Positions 36,617 to 44,982 of a stretch of DNA of 64,000 nucleotides are shown here, piece by piece; position 1 is the first letter of the stretch, and every line of letters begins with the position of its first letter. The translations under genes and the position numbers were made by a program. Source of the stretch: Acaudatibacter sp963835495 (GTDB lineage Bacteria; Pseudomonadota; Alphaproteobacteria; Caulobacterales; Caulobacteraceae). The DNA is taken from NCBI GenBank assembly GCA_963835495.1, contig CAWIFQ010000005.1, forward strand, positions 620,001-684,000, in the 5' to 3' direction. The notes under the pieces are model-generated. The model was given only the letters and a program-made list of their open reading frames with translations, was not told the origin of the DNA and did no database searches.

Positions 36617-37669
36617 ATGAGTGTGACGCTGCCAGACTGGCCGATGTTCGGCCTCGGCGATGACGCCCGGCCGGCGCTGGAAGCGGCGCGCGCGGCCGGC
36701 AAGCCCTGCGCGGTAGCCACCATCGTCGCGCTCGACGGCGGCGGGCCGCGGCCCGTCGGCACGCAGATGGTGATCGGCGACGGCGTTCTATCCGGCTTCC
36801 TGTCGGGCGGCTGCCTGGAGGCCGACGTCGTCGGCCACGCCGAAGCCTGCCTGGCGGATGGCGAGCCGCGCCGGCTGGTTTACGGAACCGGCAGTCCGTG
36901 GCCGGATATCCGCCTGCTTTGCGGCGCGCGGATCGACATCATGGTCGAGCGGATCGGGCCGGACGACCCGGCGGTGGAACGGCTGCTGGCCCTACGCGAC
37001 GCCCGCGCGCCGGCGATCTGGATCAGCGACGGCCGCGGCCGGGTCTGCGCCCCGCCGAGCGACGTTCCACAGGCACGGCCGGGCGCGTTCCAGCGCACGT
37101 TCGAGCCCGTGCCGCGGCTGGTGGTGCTGGGCGGCGATCCGACCGCGCTGGCCATCGCCGCCCTGGGCGCGCAGGCAGGCTTCGAGACCACGCTGGTGCG
37201 ACCGAAGGGCCCCGAAGCGCCGCCGCCGTTCCCGGTGGCCTACAGCCGCGACGAGCCGGCCGACGCCCTGGCCGCGATCGGGCTCGATCCCTGGACCGCG
37301 GTCGCGGTGGCGACGCACGAGGCGGAGGCCGATCACGCCGCCCTGACCTTCGCGCTGCCGTCCAAGGCGTTCTACGTCGGCGCCCTGGGCGCCCGGCGGC
37401 GCGCGGCGGACCGGTTGGCGTGGCTGGAGGGCGCCGGCGTCGGCGCCGCGGACATCGCCCGCCTGCGCACCCCGATCGGCCTGTCGATCGGCGGCAAGGC
37501 GCCGTGGGAAGTGGCGATCTCGGTGCTGGGCGAGATCACCCAGGTCCGCTACGCCCGCTCCAGCAGCAGCGCGTCGACCAGCCCGCCAGGTTCCAGCGCC
37601 GCCGCGCCGGCTGGCCGCCGCACCAGCGCATCGGCGCTGGCGAACACCGACACCAACGACGAATCCTGA
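36617..37669 (+). CDS. xdhC: XdhC-family molybdenum-enzyme maturation protein
   Basis: XdhC-type proteins bind the molybdenum cofactor and insert its sulfurated form into xanthine dehydrogenase-like enzymes. The N-terminal motif is MVIGDGVLSGFLSGGCLEAD, a Rossmann-like domain follows (PRLVVLGGDPTALAIAALG), and the C-terminal GALGARRRAADRLAWLEG and PIGLSIGGKAPWEVAISVLG are family features. The last 40 codons overlap the end of moeA on the other strand; the family usually ends just after EITQVRYA, so the true stop is probably near 37556. No xanthine dehydrogenase gene is in the window. Confidence 0.85.
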   Translation: MSVTLPDWPMFGLGDDARPALEAARAAGKPCAVATIVALDGGGPRPVGTQMVIGDGVLSGFLSGGCLEADVVGHAEACLADGEPRRLVYGTGSPWPDIRLLCGARIDIMVERIGPDDPAVERLLALRDARAPAIWISDGRGRVCAPPSDVPQARPGAFQRTFEPVPRLVVLGGDPTALAIAALGAQAGFETTLVRPKGPEAPPPFPVAYSRDEPADALAAIGLDPWTAVAVATHEAEADHAALTFALPSKAFYVGALGARRRAADRLAWLEGAGVGAADIARLRTPIGLSIGGKAPWEVAISVLGEITQVRYARSSSSASTSPPGSSAAAPAGRRTSASALANTDTNDES

Positions 37670-38742
37670 TCGGCGAAGGCCTCGGCGTTGAGAGCGCCGT
37701 CGGGGCCGGTGGTGATCCTGGCGCGCATCCAGTGCTCGCGCGAGCCGTTGGCGGGGAAACGCGCCGCGGCCCTGGCCTGGACCAGCCGCACGCCCGGATC
37801 TGCGCCCTGCATCGCCCGCAAGAGCGGATGCAGGAACAGCTCGGCGCAGACCAGTGCCGAGGACGGATTGCCCGGCAGGCCCAACACCCGCCGCCCGTCG
37901 GCCAGGCGGCCAAACCAGGTCGGTTTGCCGGGGCGCACGTTGACGCTCTCCACCGCGAGCTCCAGCCCCAGTTGCGCCAGCGCCGGCTTGACCAGATCGT
38001 GATCGCCCACCGACGCGCCGCCGACCGTGACGATCACGTCGCACTCCGCCGCCCGCACCGCCTCGGCGGTCGCGGCGATGTCGTCGCCAACGGGCTTCAA
38101 CCGAGTTGCCGCCGCGCCCCAGCGGCCAGCCAGCGCCACCAGGGCGACCGTGCCGGCGTCGAAGATCTGATACGGGCCGGGCGTCTGGCCGGGATCGATA
38201 ATCTCCTCGCCGGTGGAGAGGAAGCTCACGCGCGGCCGCCGCGCCACAGCCAGCGCCCCGCGTCCGCCGGCGGCGGCGAGCGAGAGCCGCCAGGCGTCGA
38301 GCTTCGCGCCGCGGCTCAGCAACAGTTCCCCACCATGGAAATCGCACCCGGCCGGGCGGACATGTTGGCCGAGCGGGGTTGCGGGAAGCTCGACACGGGC
38401 GCCGTCCCGCGTCGCCACCTCCTGGATCACCACCGTGTCGGCGCCGGGCGGCAGCGCCGCGCCGGTGAAGATGCGCACCGCCTCGCCCCGCGCCAGCGCC
38501 GCGGCGTAGGGCGTGCCCGCCGCGCTCTCGCCGGCGATCCTGAGGCTGCCAGGGATGTCGGCCGCCGCGGCCGCCCAGCCATCCATCGCCGAGGCCGGAT
38601 ACGGCGGCTGGTCGCGGATCGCGCAGACATCTTCGGCGAGCGTGCGGCCGACCGCGTCGGCCAGCGCCACGGTCTCGGACGGCAGACGCTCGGCCCACGC
38701 CAGCACCGCGGCGCGCGCCTCCTCGACCGACGGCAGGCTCAC
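37549..38742 (-). CDS. moeA: Molybdopterin molybdenumtransferase
   Basis: MoeA inserts molybdate into adenylated molybdopterin. The roughly 397-residue protein shows PYPASAMDGWA at the N-terminus, FTGAALPPGADTVVIQE, PRVSFLSTGEEI, VTVGGASVGDHDLVKPAL and PGKPTWFGRL, LGLPGNPSSALV. The start is the GTG at 38742, which overlaps the moaC TGA (GTGA); longer upstream frames run into moaC. The coding frame is intact. It forms an operon with moaC. Confidence 0.95.
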   Translation of the reverse strand: MSLPSVEEARAAVLAWAERLPSETVALADAVGRTLAEDVCAIRDQPPYPASAMDGWAAAAADIPGSLRIAGESAAGTPYAAALARGEAVRIFTGAALPPGADTVVIQEVATRDGARVELPATPLGQHVRPAGCDFHGGELLLSRGAKLDAWRLSLAAAGGRGALAVARRPRVSFLSTGEEIIDPGQTPGPYQIFDAGTVALVALAGRWGAAATRLKPVGDDIAATAEAVRAAECDVIVTVGGASVGDHDLVKPALAQLGLELAVESVNVRPGKPTWFGRLADGRRVLGLPGNPSSALVCAELFLHPLLRAMQGADPGVRLVQARAAARFPANGSREHWMRARITTGPDGALNAEAFADQDSSLVSVFASADALVRRPAGAAALEPGGLVDALLLERA

Positions 38743-39209
38743 GGCGCGCGCCAGTCGCCGGACGCGCCGCCGGTCTTTTCCAGCAGGCGCACCGCCTCGA
38801 TGGTCATGCCGCGCTCGACCGCCTTCAGCATGTCGTAGAGCGTCAGGCAGGCGACGCTGACCGCCGTCAGCGCCTCCATCTCGACCCCGGTCGGTCCGGT
38901 GGTGGCCACGCGCGCGGTGACGGTCAGTCCCTCGTCCGCCGCGGCGACCCGCACTTCGGCTTTGGAGAGCGGCAAGGGGTGGCACAGCGGGATCAGCTCG
39001 GCGGTCTTCTTCGCCGCCATGATCCCGGCGATCTCGGCGGCGGCGATCACGTCGCCCTTGCGCGCGCCGCCACTCAGGGCGAGATCGCGGGTCTGCGGCT
39101 TCATCCGCACCAGCCCCGCCGCCACCGCCTCGCGCGCCGTCGCCGCCTTGCCCGAGACATCGACCATCCGCGCCCGGCCTTCGGCGTCGAGATGGGTGAG
39201 CTGGGTCAT
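38739..39209 (-). CDS. moaC: Cyclic pyranopterin monophosphate synthase
   Basis: With MoaA, MoaC converts GTP to cyclic pyranopterin monophosphate. The 156-residue protein has MVDVSGKAATAREAVAAG, KGDVIAAAEIAGIMAAKKT, the catalytic loop LIPLCHPLPLSK, TGPTGVEMEALTAVSVA and LYDMLKAVERGM. It is intact and overlaps moeA by four bases. Confidence 0.96.
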   Translation of the reverse strand: MTQLTHLDAEGRARMVDVSGKAATAREAVAAGLVRMKPQTRDLALSGGARKGDVIAAAEIAGIMAAKKTAELIPLCHPLPLSKAEVRVAAADEGLTVTARVATTGPTGVEMEALTAVSVACLTLYDMLKAVERGMTIEAVRLLEKTGGASGDWRAP

Positions 39210-39295
39210 CGGCCGTCCTCGAGACGAAGTTCAGGCCTTCTTAGTCCCAGCGGGCGCCCGGGCGCCAAACGCTTTCGCACGGCGGCGGACGCAAA

Positions 39296-39328
39296 ACGGG
39301 CCCAGGCCGGCGTCCGGCCTGGGCCCGT
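39296..39328 (-). terminator. Strong intrinsic terminator after the UrcA-like gene
   Basis: A perfect 15-bp stem (ACGGGCCCAGGCCGG, loop CGT, CCGGCCTGGGCCCGT) is followed on the minus strand by TTTT (AAAA at 39292-39295 on the plus strand). It lies 24 bases beyond the stop of the leftward gene at 39352-39618, so it should end that transcript and insulate moaC. Confidence 0.8.
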
Positions 39329-39351
39329 GGCCATTTCGCTGGCTCTTGCGA

Positions 39352-39618
39352 TCAGCGCGAGGCGAGGCCGCGCGAGTTCGAATAGGTGGTCTCGGCCTTG
39401 GCGACCGCGGAATTGATGCACTCCGGCCGGGCGTAGAACTGCACCAGGGTCGACTGGCCGGCCAGTTCCTCGCGGCAGGCGGCCTGGGCGGCCTGGACGA
39501 TGGCGGCGTGCGCCGACTTGGCGTCCAGCCCGGCGAGGCTCACCTTGACCTCGGTGTGCGCGGCGGCCGGAAGGGCGATGGCCGCGAACGTCGCGGCGAG
39601 TACGAGCTTACGAAACAT
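39352..39618 (-). CDS. UrcA-family secreted small protein
   Basis: The 88-residue protein has a signal peptide (LVLAATFAAIALPAAAHTE) and a mature part with VKVSLAGLDAKSAHAAIVQA and a conserved-looking Cys pair (AACREEL, RPECINSAVAKAETTYSNS). This layout fits the UrcA family abundant in Caulobacterales and Sphingomonadales. Periplasmic; function unknown. A strong terminator follows. It is a single-gene unit. Confidence 0.7.
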   Translation of the reverse strand: MFRKLVLAATFAAIALPAAAHTEVKVSLAGLDAKSAHAAIVQAAQAACREELAGQSTLVQFYARPECINSAVAKAETTYSNSRGLASR

Positions 39619-39953
39619 GATGTTTTCCAGACTTGAGGTTAGCGTGAACCCCGCACCCGAACGCTTCCCGATTTGAATCTTGAGTCGACTTATCGGCGTT
39701 CACCTAGGCCAGCTTCACCGCGCCGCCAAGCCTGATATTGCGCCGCATCATTGACATACTGCGTCGCAGCATGCCGCTGCCCGCCCGGCGGTCATTTACC
39801 CAGCGGAATGCTGCATATTTCGCCAGGACGGCGGCGAGACCCCGACGGGCGATGCGTTCGGCGGCCCTAGGCGCCGAAGCTGTGCGCGCGTGACAATCGC
39901 CGTCCGCCTGCGCACTCTCCGAGCCGAGGTCCATCGCTGCATTCGGGGAGCGC
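39619..39953. other. Intergenic region upstream of the TIR-TPR gene
   Basis: About 335 bases without a credible gene. It is visibly lower in GC than its surroundings and holds a TTGACA-like hexamer (39748-39753) followed by the small dyad CTGCGTCGCAG. I see no clear -10 element. An 83-aa leftward ORF (39704-39955) is Arg/Ala-rich, lacks a family match and is probably spurious. Confidence 0.4.
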
Positions 39954-42098
39954 ATGCCGGAGACCGAACCGCGCTATTGGGCCTTCCTCAGCTATAGCCA
40001 CGCCGACGCGCGCTTCGCCCAATGGCTTCGCCGAAGGCTGGAAGGTTACGCGATCCCGGCCCGGCTGGTGGGGCGGACGACGCCGGCGGGCGTGGTCCCG
40101 GCGCGGCTGAAGCCGATCTTTCGCGATCGCGAGGAGATGGGCGCGGGGCCCGATCTCAGCGAGCGGCTGAAGACGGCGCTGAGCGATTCCGCCTATTTGA
40201 TCGTGATCTGCTCGCCGGCGGCGGTGAAGTCGGCCTGGGTCAACGAGGAGATCCGCCGGTTCAAGGCCCTGCGCGGCGACGAGCGCGTGCTGGCGGTGAT
40301 GGTCAGCGGCGTCCCGTTCGCCTCCGAGCAGGCCGACGGCGCCGAGCAGGAATGCTTCCCCGAACCGTTGCGGCGGCGGCTGGCGGGCAAAGGCGCCGGA
40401 GAGCGGGTCGAGACCCTGGCCGCGGATTTCCGGCCGGGCGAGGACAGCCGCCGCGGCGCCCTGCTCAAGCTCGTCGCCGGCATCCTGCAGCTCGATCTCG
40501 ACGAGATCGTCCAGCGCGACGCCCAGCGCCAATATCGCCGCCTCTCGCTGATCGCCGCGGCGTCGGTGGTCACGGCCCTGGGGATGGGCGCCCTCGCGCT
40601 CGCCGCGGTCGAGGCGCGCAACGAGGCGATCGCGCAACGCACCCAGGCCGAGGGCCTGATCGAGTTCATGATCGGCGATCTGCGCAAGAAGCTGGAGCCG
40701 GCCGGCCGGCTCGACACCCTCGACGCGATCGGCGCCAAGGCGCTGGCCTACTACGCCGCGCAGCGGGACCGCGGCCTCGACGCCGCCGCGCTCGGCCAGC
40801 ACGCGCGGGTTTTGCACCTGCTTGGCGACATCCGCGAGCAGCGCGGCGACCTGCCGGCGGCCCTTTCGCTGTTCAACGAAGCTGCGAGAAGCACGGCGGA
40901 GCTGTTGCGACGCCACCCGGACGATCCCCAGACCATGTTCGATCACGTCCAGAGCCTCGCCTATATCGGCGAGGTGGCTTACCAGCGGGGCGAGACCAGC
41001 CTCGCCCTCGACGAATTCGAGCAGCGCCAGCGTCTCGCCAGACGGCTGGTCGCGGCCGGTTCCGCGAACCAGGACTGGCAGGCCGAGGTGGCGGAAGCCG
41101 ACACCGACCTGGGCGTCGCCCTGCTGGGTCAGTCGCGCGCCGACGAAGCGGTGCGCCAATTCACCGAAGCCCTCGCGATCAGCTCGCGCCTCGCGGCCGC
41201 CGCGCCGCAAAACCGCGAGCGGCAATACGACAAGGCGCAGATCCTCGCCTGGCTCGCCGACGCCGAGGTGTCGCGCAGCCGGCTGGACGCGGCCTCGTCC
41301 GATCGGGCGGCCGAGGCGCAAATCTATGCGGCCTTGGTCGCCGATAGCCCAGGCGACACCGGCGCCGCCGTCGCGCTGGCCGCCAGCCACGCAGCCAGCG
41401 CGCGAATCCGGCTGGCGGCCGGCGCCGTGCCCTCGGCGATCGTCGATCTCCAAGCCGCCGCCGCCGACATGAGCCGGCTGATGGCCCTGGCGCCCGACAA
41501 CGCGCGCTACAAGGCGAACGCCGCGCCGATCCTCATCCTGCTGAGCCAGGCCTTGTTGCAGGACGGCCAGCTGGACGCAGCAGCCCAGGTCGCCGGCCAG
41601 GCGGTCAGCCTGAGCGAGGCGGTCGCCGGCTCCGCCCAAGGTCACGGCGACGACGCGGTGACGTGGCGCGGCCAGAGACTCGGCGCGGCCCGGATCGTCC
41701 GCATGAAGATCGCCGCCGCGGCGGCCCGCACGACGGCGGCGCAGTCGCGGGCGCTGGCGCCCGCTGCGGCGGAATCCGCAAGGCTGCGCGGCCTGCTCGG
41801 CGCACACGCGGAGGCGCCGTCGCTTGCGCGGGTCGCGGCGGAAGCCGCGCTACTCGCCGGCGACTCCGCGTACCTCGCCGGGAGAGCGCCGGACGCCGAG
41901 GCGGCGTGGACTTCGGCGCAGACCATCTTGCGGCAGGCCGTCAAGGCGGGCTCGTCGCCGACCGACCGCACAGCGGTGCTGTTGCGCCAGTTGGGCTTTA
42001 GGCTAAGTTTCCGGCGCCTGCCGACCGGGCCGCTTAATCCAGCAGGTCCCGGCCACAGTCCCGCCGAGACGCACGCGCTGGCGGACTACCGATGGTGA
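39954..42098 (+). CDS. TIR-domain protein with transmembrane helix and C-terminal TPR-like repeats
   Basis: The 714-residue protein has three parts. Residues 7-150 form a TIR domain: box 1 is YWAFLSYSHAD, box 2 is PIFRDREEMGAG, and the alpha-C motif SAWVNEEI places a Glu (residue 99) where NADase TIR domains carry the catalytic Glu (W+4). Residues 198-218 are one transmembrane helix (SLIAAASVVTALGMGALAL). From 225 on, an Ala/Arg-rich helical array contains the linker FMIGDLRKKLEPAGRLDTLD and about eight TPR-like hairpins. The TIR domain is thus probably cytoplasmic and the repeats on the other side, or both are cytoplasmic with a hairpin. The frame is intact. A 155-aa gene follows 33 nt downstream. 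Defence, NAD+ signalling and envelope-stress sensing are all possible. Confidence 0.85.
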   Translation: MPETEPRYWAFLSYSHADARFAQWLRRRLEGYAIPARLVGRTTPAGVVPARLKPIFRDREEMGAGPDLSERLKTALSDSAYLIVICSPAAVKSAWVNEEIRRFKALRGDERVLAVMVSGVPFASEQADGAEQECFPEPLRRRLAGKGAGERVETLAADFRPGEDSRRGALLKLVAGILQLDLDEIVQRDAQRQYRRLSLIAAASVVTALGMGALALAAVEARNEAIAQRTQAEGLIEFMIGDLRKKLEPAGRLDTLDAIGAKALAYYAAQRDRGLDAAALGQHARVLHLLGDIREQRGDLPAALSLFNEAARSTAELLRRHPDDPQTMFDHVQSLAYIGEVAYQRGETSLALDEFEQRQRLARRLVAAGSANQDWQAEVAEADTDLGVALLGQSRADEAVRQFTEALAISSRLAAAAPQNRERQYDKAQILAWLADAEVSRSRLDAASSDRAAEAQIYAALVADSPGDTGAAVALAASHAASARIRLAAGAVPSAIVDLQAAAADMSRLMALAPDNARYKANAAPILILLSQALLQDGQLDAAAQVAGQAVSLSEAVAGSAQGHGDDAVTWRGQRLGAARIVRMKIAAAAARTTAAQSRALAPAAAESARLRGLLGAHAEAPSLARVAAEAALLAGDSAYLAGRAPDAEAAWTSAQTILRQAVKAGSSPTDRTAVLLRQLGFRLSFRRLPTGPLNPAGPGHSPAETHALADYRW

Positions 42099-42131
42099 GC
42101 CGCCCCACGCCGACGACCAGGAAGGACGACC

Positions 42132-42599
42132 ATGCCCTGCATCCCGCCGCCGCAGCCACAGATCGAGGCGACGATCACGGTCGGCCCCGCACCGGACTAC
42201 CAGCTGGCGTTCATCCCCAACCCGGACGACGGGTCGGCCAAATATATCGATAGCGACGGCAATCTCGACTTCAGTTCGTTCAGCTGCGAGATCACCGTCA
42301 AGTTCACGATCGCGACCAAGGGGATCGTTTTCTACAAGGGTTACGGCAAGGACTCGATTTCCTACGCCGAAAGCCTGGACGCCGCCGAGCTGAAGCAGCC
42401 GGTCGGCGATGGGCATCACCAGTTCCGCAAGGGGCTCAACCACCCCGACCCGCAGACCCTCGTGTTCGAGTATCACAACGACTGCGGCAAGCACGGCGAC
42501 CGCGCCTGCCCCTCCAGCCGGTACGGCCTCTACATCGGCTACTCGGGCGGCTTCCTCAAACACCACGACCCGATCATCAACAATGGCGGGAGCCAGTAG
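42132..42599 (+). CDS. Unrecognised 155-aa protein downstream of the TIR-TPR gene
   Basis: The start ATG has a good AGGAAGGA ribosome-binding site 33 bases after the TIR gene stop, so the two are likely cotranscribed. The protein has no signal peptide or membrane helix. It is rich in Gly, Asp, Tyr, Phe and His and poor in Arg, unlike most neighbours, and looks beta-rich (EATITVGPAPDYQLAFIPN, FSCEITVKFTIATKGIVFYK). The C-terminal half has conserved-looking Cys/His residues (EYHNDCGKHGDRACPSSRYG, FLKHHDP) that could bind metal or form a disulfide. I know no family for it. Confidence 0.7.
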   Translation: MPCIPPPQPQIEATITVGPAPDYQLAFIPNPDDGSAKYIDSDGNLDFSSFSCEITVKFTIATKGIVFYKGYGKDSISYAESLDAAELKQPVGDGHHQFRKGLNHPDPQTLVFEYHNDCGKHGDRACPSSRYGLYIGYSGGFLKHHDPIINNGGSQ

Positions 42600-42615
42600 G
42601 CGATCGAGCAGGCGC

Positions 42616-43167
42616 TCAGGTCTCGAGCAGCCGCGGCATCAGCTCGACCATGTTGCAGGGCTTGTGGCGGCTATCCAGCTGCGGCGAGATCACCCGGTCC
42701 CAGCCGTCGCGCACGGCGCCGTTCGAGCCGGGCAGGCAGAAGATGAAGACGCCGTCGATGATCCCCGCCAGCGCCCGCGACTGCAGGGTGGAGAGCCCCA
42801 CCGTCTGGTAGCTGACCAGGTGGAAGATCACCGAGAAGCCCTCGATCCGCTTGTCCAGCAACGGCTCGACCGCCTCGGGGGTGACGTCACGGCCGGTGAT
42901 GCCGGTGCCGCCGGTGGTGAGGATCACGTCGACCTCGCCCGAGCCGGTCCAGGCCTTCACCTTCGCGCGGATCTCGCCGACGTCGTCGCGGACGATCGCC
43001 TTGTCGGCCAGCTGGTGGCCGGCGCCTGTCAGCCGCTCGACCAGCACGTGGCCGGAGGTGTCGCTCTCTTCGTCGCGGGTGTCGGAGATGGTCAGCACGG
43101 CGATCCGCACCGGCGTCAGCGTCGCGGTCTCGTCGAGCTTGCCGCCGGGGGCGAGCAGGGTGGTCAT
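42616..43167 (-). CDS. moaB: Molybdenum cofactor biosynthesis protein B
   Basis: A MoaB/MogA-fold protein of 183 residues. It adenylates molybdopterin before MoeA inserts molybdate. Motifs are IAVLTISDTRDEESDTSG, VILTTGGTGITGRDVTPEAV and FCLPGSNGAVRDGWDRVI. The frame is intact. It is separated from moaE by 33 bases on the same strand, so moaA-D-E-B may form one unit. Confidence 0.94.
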   Translation of the reverse strand: MTTLLAPGGKLDETATLTPVRIAVLTISDTRDEESDTSGHVLVERLTGAGHQLADKAIVRDDVGEIRAKVKAWTGSGEVDVILTTGGTGITGRDVTPEAVEPLLDKRIEGFSVIFHLVSYQTVGLSTLQSRALAGIIDGVFIFCLPGSNGAVRDGWDRVISPQLDSRHKPCNMVELMPRLLET

Positions 43168-43200
43168 GGCGCGGCCTCTCTCAGCTAGCGTGACGCGGGT

Positions 43201-43641
43201 TTAGTCCCACCGCGCGATATCGTCCAAGTCCCGCGCGGTCGGCTCGACCCAGCGGGCGCCGGCCGGGCCATGTTCCTTCTTCCAGAACGGGGCGCGGCTC
43301 TTGAGGTAGTCCATCAGGTAGTCGCAGGCCTCGAACGCCTCGCGGCGGTGGCCAGACGCTGTCGCCACCATCACGATCGGCTCGCCCGGCGCGATCGGGC
43401 CGTGACGGTGCACGATCAGCACGTCGTGCAGCGAGAACCGTGCGGTCGCGGTCGCGGCCATGCGCGCGATCTCGGCTTCGGTGAAGCCAGGGTAGGCTTC
43501 CAATTCCAGCGCCGTGGTCGCGCCGGCGTCGCCGCGGGCGATGCCGACGAAGCTGGCGACGGCGCCGCTTTCAGTGCGGCCGGCGCAGAAGGCGGCAAGC
43601 TCCGCGCCTGGCTCGAACGGCTCGGTGGTGAGCCGGATCAT
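43201..43641 (-). CDS. moaE: Molybdopterin synthase catalytic subunit
   Basis: The large subunit of molybdopterin synthase transfers sulfur from MoaD to the pterin precursor. It has 146 residues with FVGIARGDAG, ELEAYPGFTEAEIARMA, VLIVHRHGPIAPGEPIVMVA, SGHRREAFEACDYLMDYLK and the catalytic Lys region PFWKKEHGPAG. The start ATG overlaps the moaD stop; longer upstream frames run through moaD. Confidence 0.95.
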   Translation of the reverse strand: MIRLTTEPFEPGAELAAFCAGRTESGAVASFVGIARGDAGATTALELEAYPGFTEAEIARMAATATARFSLHDVLIVHRHGPIAPGEPIVMVATASGHRREAFEACDYLMDYLKSRAPFWKKEHGPAGARWVEPTARDLDDIARWD

Positions 43642-43880
43642 CCGCCGCTCATCGGTGGCAGGAAGGCGACTTCGGCCACGGCCGCCAGCGCGATCTCGCC
43701 GCGCACGATGACCTTGTCGACCGCGGCCTGCACGCCCGGACCATCGAGGGCCGCGCCCAGCGCCGCATCCTGCCCAGCGATCAGCGCCTTCAGCGCCGTA
43801 AGACTGGCAGGCGCGGGATCGAACGCACGCTCGCGCCAGCCGGCCAGGTCGCCCAGGCGGCCGAACAGCAGCACGCGCAT
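43638..43880 (-). CDS. moaD: Molybdopterin synthase sulfur carrier subunit
   Basis: This 80-residue ubiquitin-like protein has the C-terminal Gly-Gly (FLPPMSGG) that is adenylated and thiocarboxylated. VDKVIVRGEIALAAVAEVAF is the typical last strand region. It overlaps moaE by four bases and lies flush with moaA. Confidence 0.93.
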   Translation of the reverse strand: MRVLLFGRLGDLAGWRERAFDPAPASLTALKALIAGQDAALGAALDGPGVQAAVDKVIVRGEIALAAVAEVAFLPPMSGG

Positions 43881-44923
43881 CAGCCGCCCGTGGTCGACAT
43901 GTGCCGGGCCACCGCCGGGCGCAGGCCCGCACCGATATGGAAGTCGTGGCCCTTCGGCTTGGCGTCCACCGCGTTGCGGATCGCGTCCATCAGCGCCGCG
44001 TCATCGGCGCCCGAGCGGATCACCGCGCGCAGGTCGGCGGCGTCCTCGCGGCCAAGACAGGTGTGCAAGGTGCCAGTGCAGGTGAGGCGCACGCGGTTGC
44101 ACAGTTCGCAGAAATTGTGGCTCAGCGGCGTGATGAAGCCGAGCCGGCCGCCGGTCTGCGCCACCTCGACATAGCGCGCCGGTCCGCCGGTGGAGAGCGG
44201 CAGGTCCCGTAGCGTCCAGTACCCCGCCAGCTCGCGTCGCACCGCCTCCAGCGACAGGAACTGGTCGGTCCGGTCGGCTTCGACCTCGCCCATCGGCATG
44301 GTCTCGATCAGGGTGATGGCCATACCCTCGCCGTGCGCCCATTGGATCAGCGCGGGGATCTCGGCGGCGTTGTCGTGGGCGAGGGCGACGGTGTTGATCT
44401 TGACCTGGAGGCCGGCGGCCTGCGCCGCCGCGACTCCGGCCAGCACCTGGGCCAGATTGCCACCGCGGGTCAGGCGAGCGAACAGGTCGGGCTTCAGCGT
44501 ATCCAGCGAGACATTGATCCGGCGGACGCCGAGCGCCGCCAGATCGGGGGCGAACTGCGCCAGGCGCGTCCCGTTGGTGGTCAGCGTCAGTTCGTCGAGG
44601 TCGCCGCTCTCGAGGTGCCGCGCCAGCCGTTCCACCAGCGTGAGGAACCCCTTGCGCACCAGCGGCTCGCCGCCGGTGAGGCGCAGCTTGCGCGTGCCCA
44701 GCCCGACGAACGCCGTGGCGATGCGGTCGATTTCCTCGAGCGTCAGCACCTCGGCCTTCGGCAGGAAGGTCATGTGCTCGGCCATGCAGTAGACGCAGCG
44801 CAGGTCGCAGCGATCGGTCACCGAGACGCGCAGATAGCTCACCGTGCGGCCGAAGCCGTCGACGAGCGAGCGGCTGCGTACGTCCGGCCGTGCTTGCGGC
44901 GAGGCGGTGTCGTAAGGCGTCAT
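43880..44923 (-). CDS. moaA: GTP 3',8-cyclase
   Basis: This radical SAM enzyme makes 3',8-cyclo-GTP in the first step of molybdenum-cofactor synthesis. The 347-residue protein has the SAM cluster motif TDRCDLRCVYCMAE, RLTGGEPLVRKG, the C-terminal second cluster (NFCELCNRVRLTCTGTLHTC) and the C-terminal Gly-Gly (STTGG) needed for catalysis. The frame is intact. It is the first gene of moaA-moaD-moaE-moaB. Confidence 0.97.
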   Translation of the reverse strand: MTPYDTASPQARPDVRSRSLVDGFGRTVSYLRVSVTDRCDLRCVYCMAEHMTFLPKAEVLTLEEIDRIATAFVGLGTRKLRLTGGEPLVRKGFLTLVERLARHLESGDLDELTLTTNGTRLAQFAPDLAALGVRRINVSLDTLKPDLFARLTRGGNLAQVLAGVAAAQAAGLQVKINTVALAHDNAAEIPALIQWAHGEGMAITLIETMPMGEVEADRTDQFLSLEAVRRELAGYWTLRDLPLSTGGPARYVEVAQTGGRLGFITPLSHNFCELCNRVRLTCTGTLHTCLGREDAADLRAVIRSGADDAALMDAIRNAVDAKPKGHDFHIGAGLRPAVARHMSTTGG

Positions 44924-44982
44924 GACGCGCCTAACATAGAAAGGATGGCGGCTTGGCGACAGGGGGTGGCTCGGAAGCGCGG

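Noticed and set aside
39704..39955. 83-residue minus-strand ORF between the UrcA-like and TIR genes
   Set aside because: Ala/Arg-rich, no motif, and it overlaps the promoter region of the TIR gene.
40014..40520. Whether the TIR gene belongs to a known Thoeris or CBASS operon
   Set aside because: There is no ThsA-like SIR2/SLOG or SMODS-type gene nearby; the only partner is the unrecognised 155-aa protein, so no named system is assigned.
39867..41807. A 646-residue minus-strand ORF opposite the TIR-TPR gene
   Set aside because: The plus strand shows a coherent TIR-TM-TPR architecture; the minus frame is an Arg/Gly/Leu-rich shadow.
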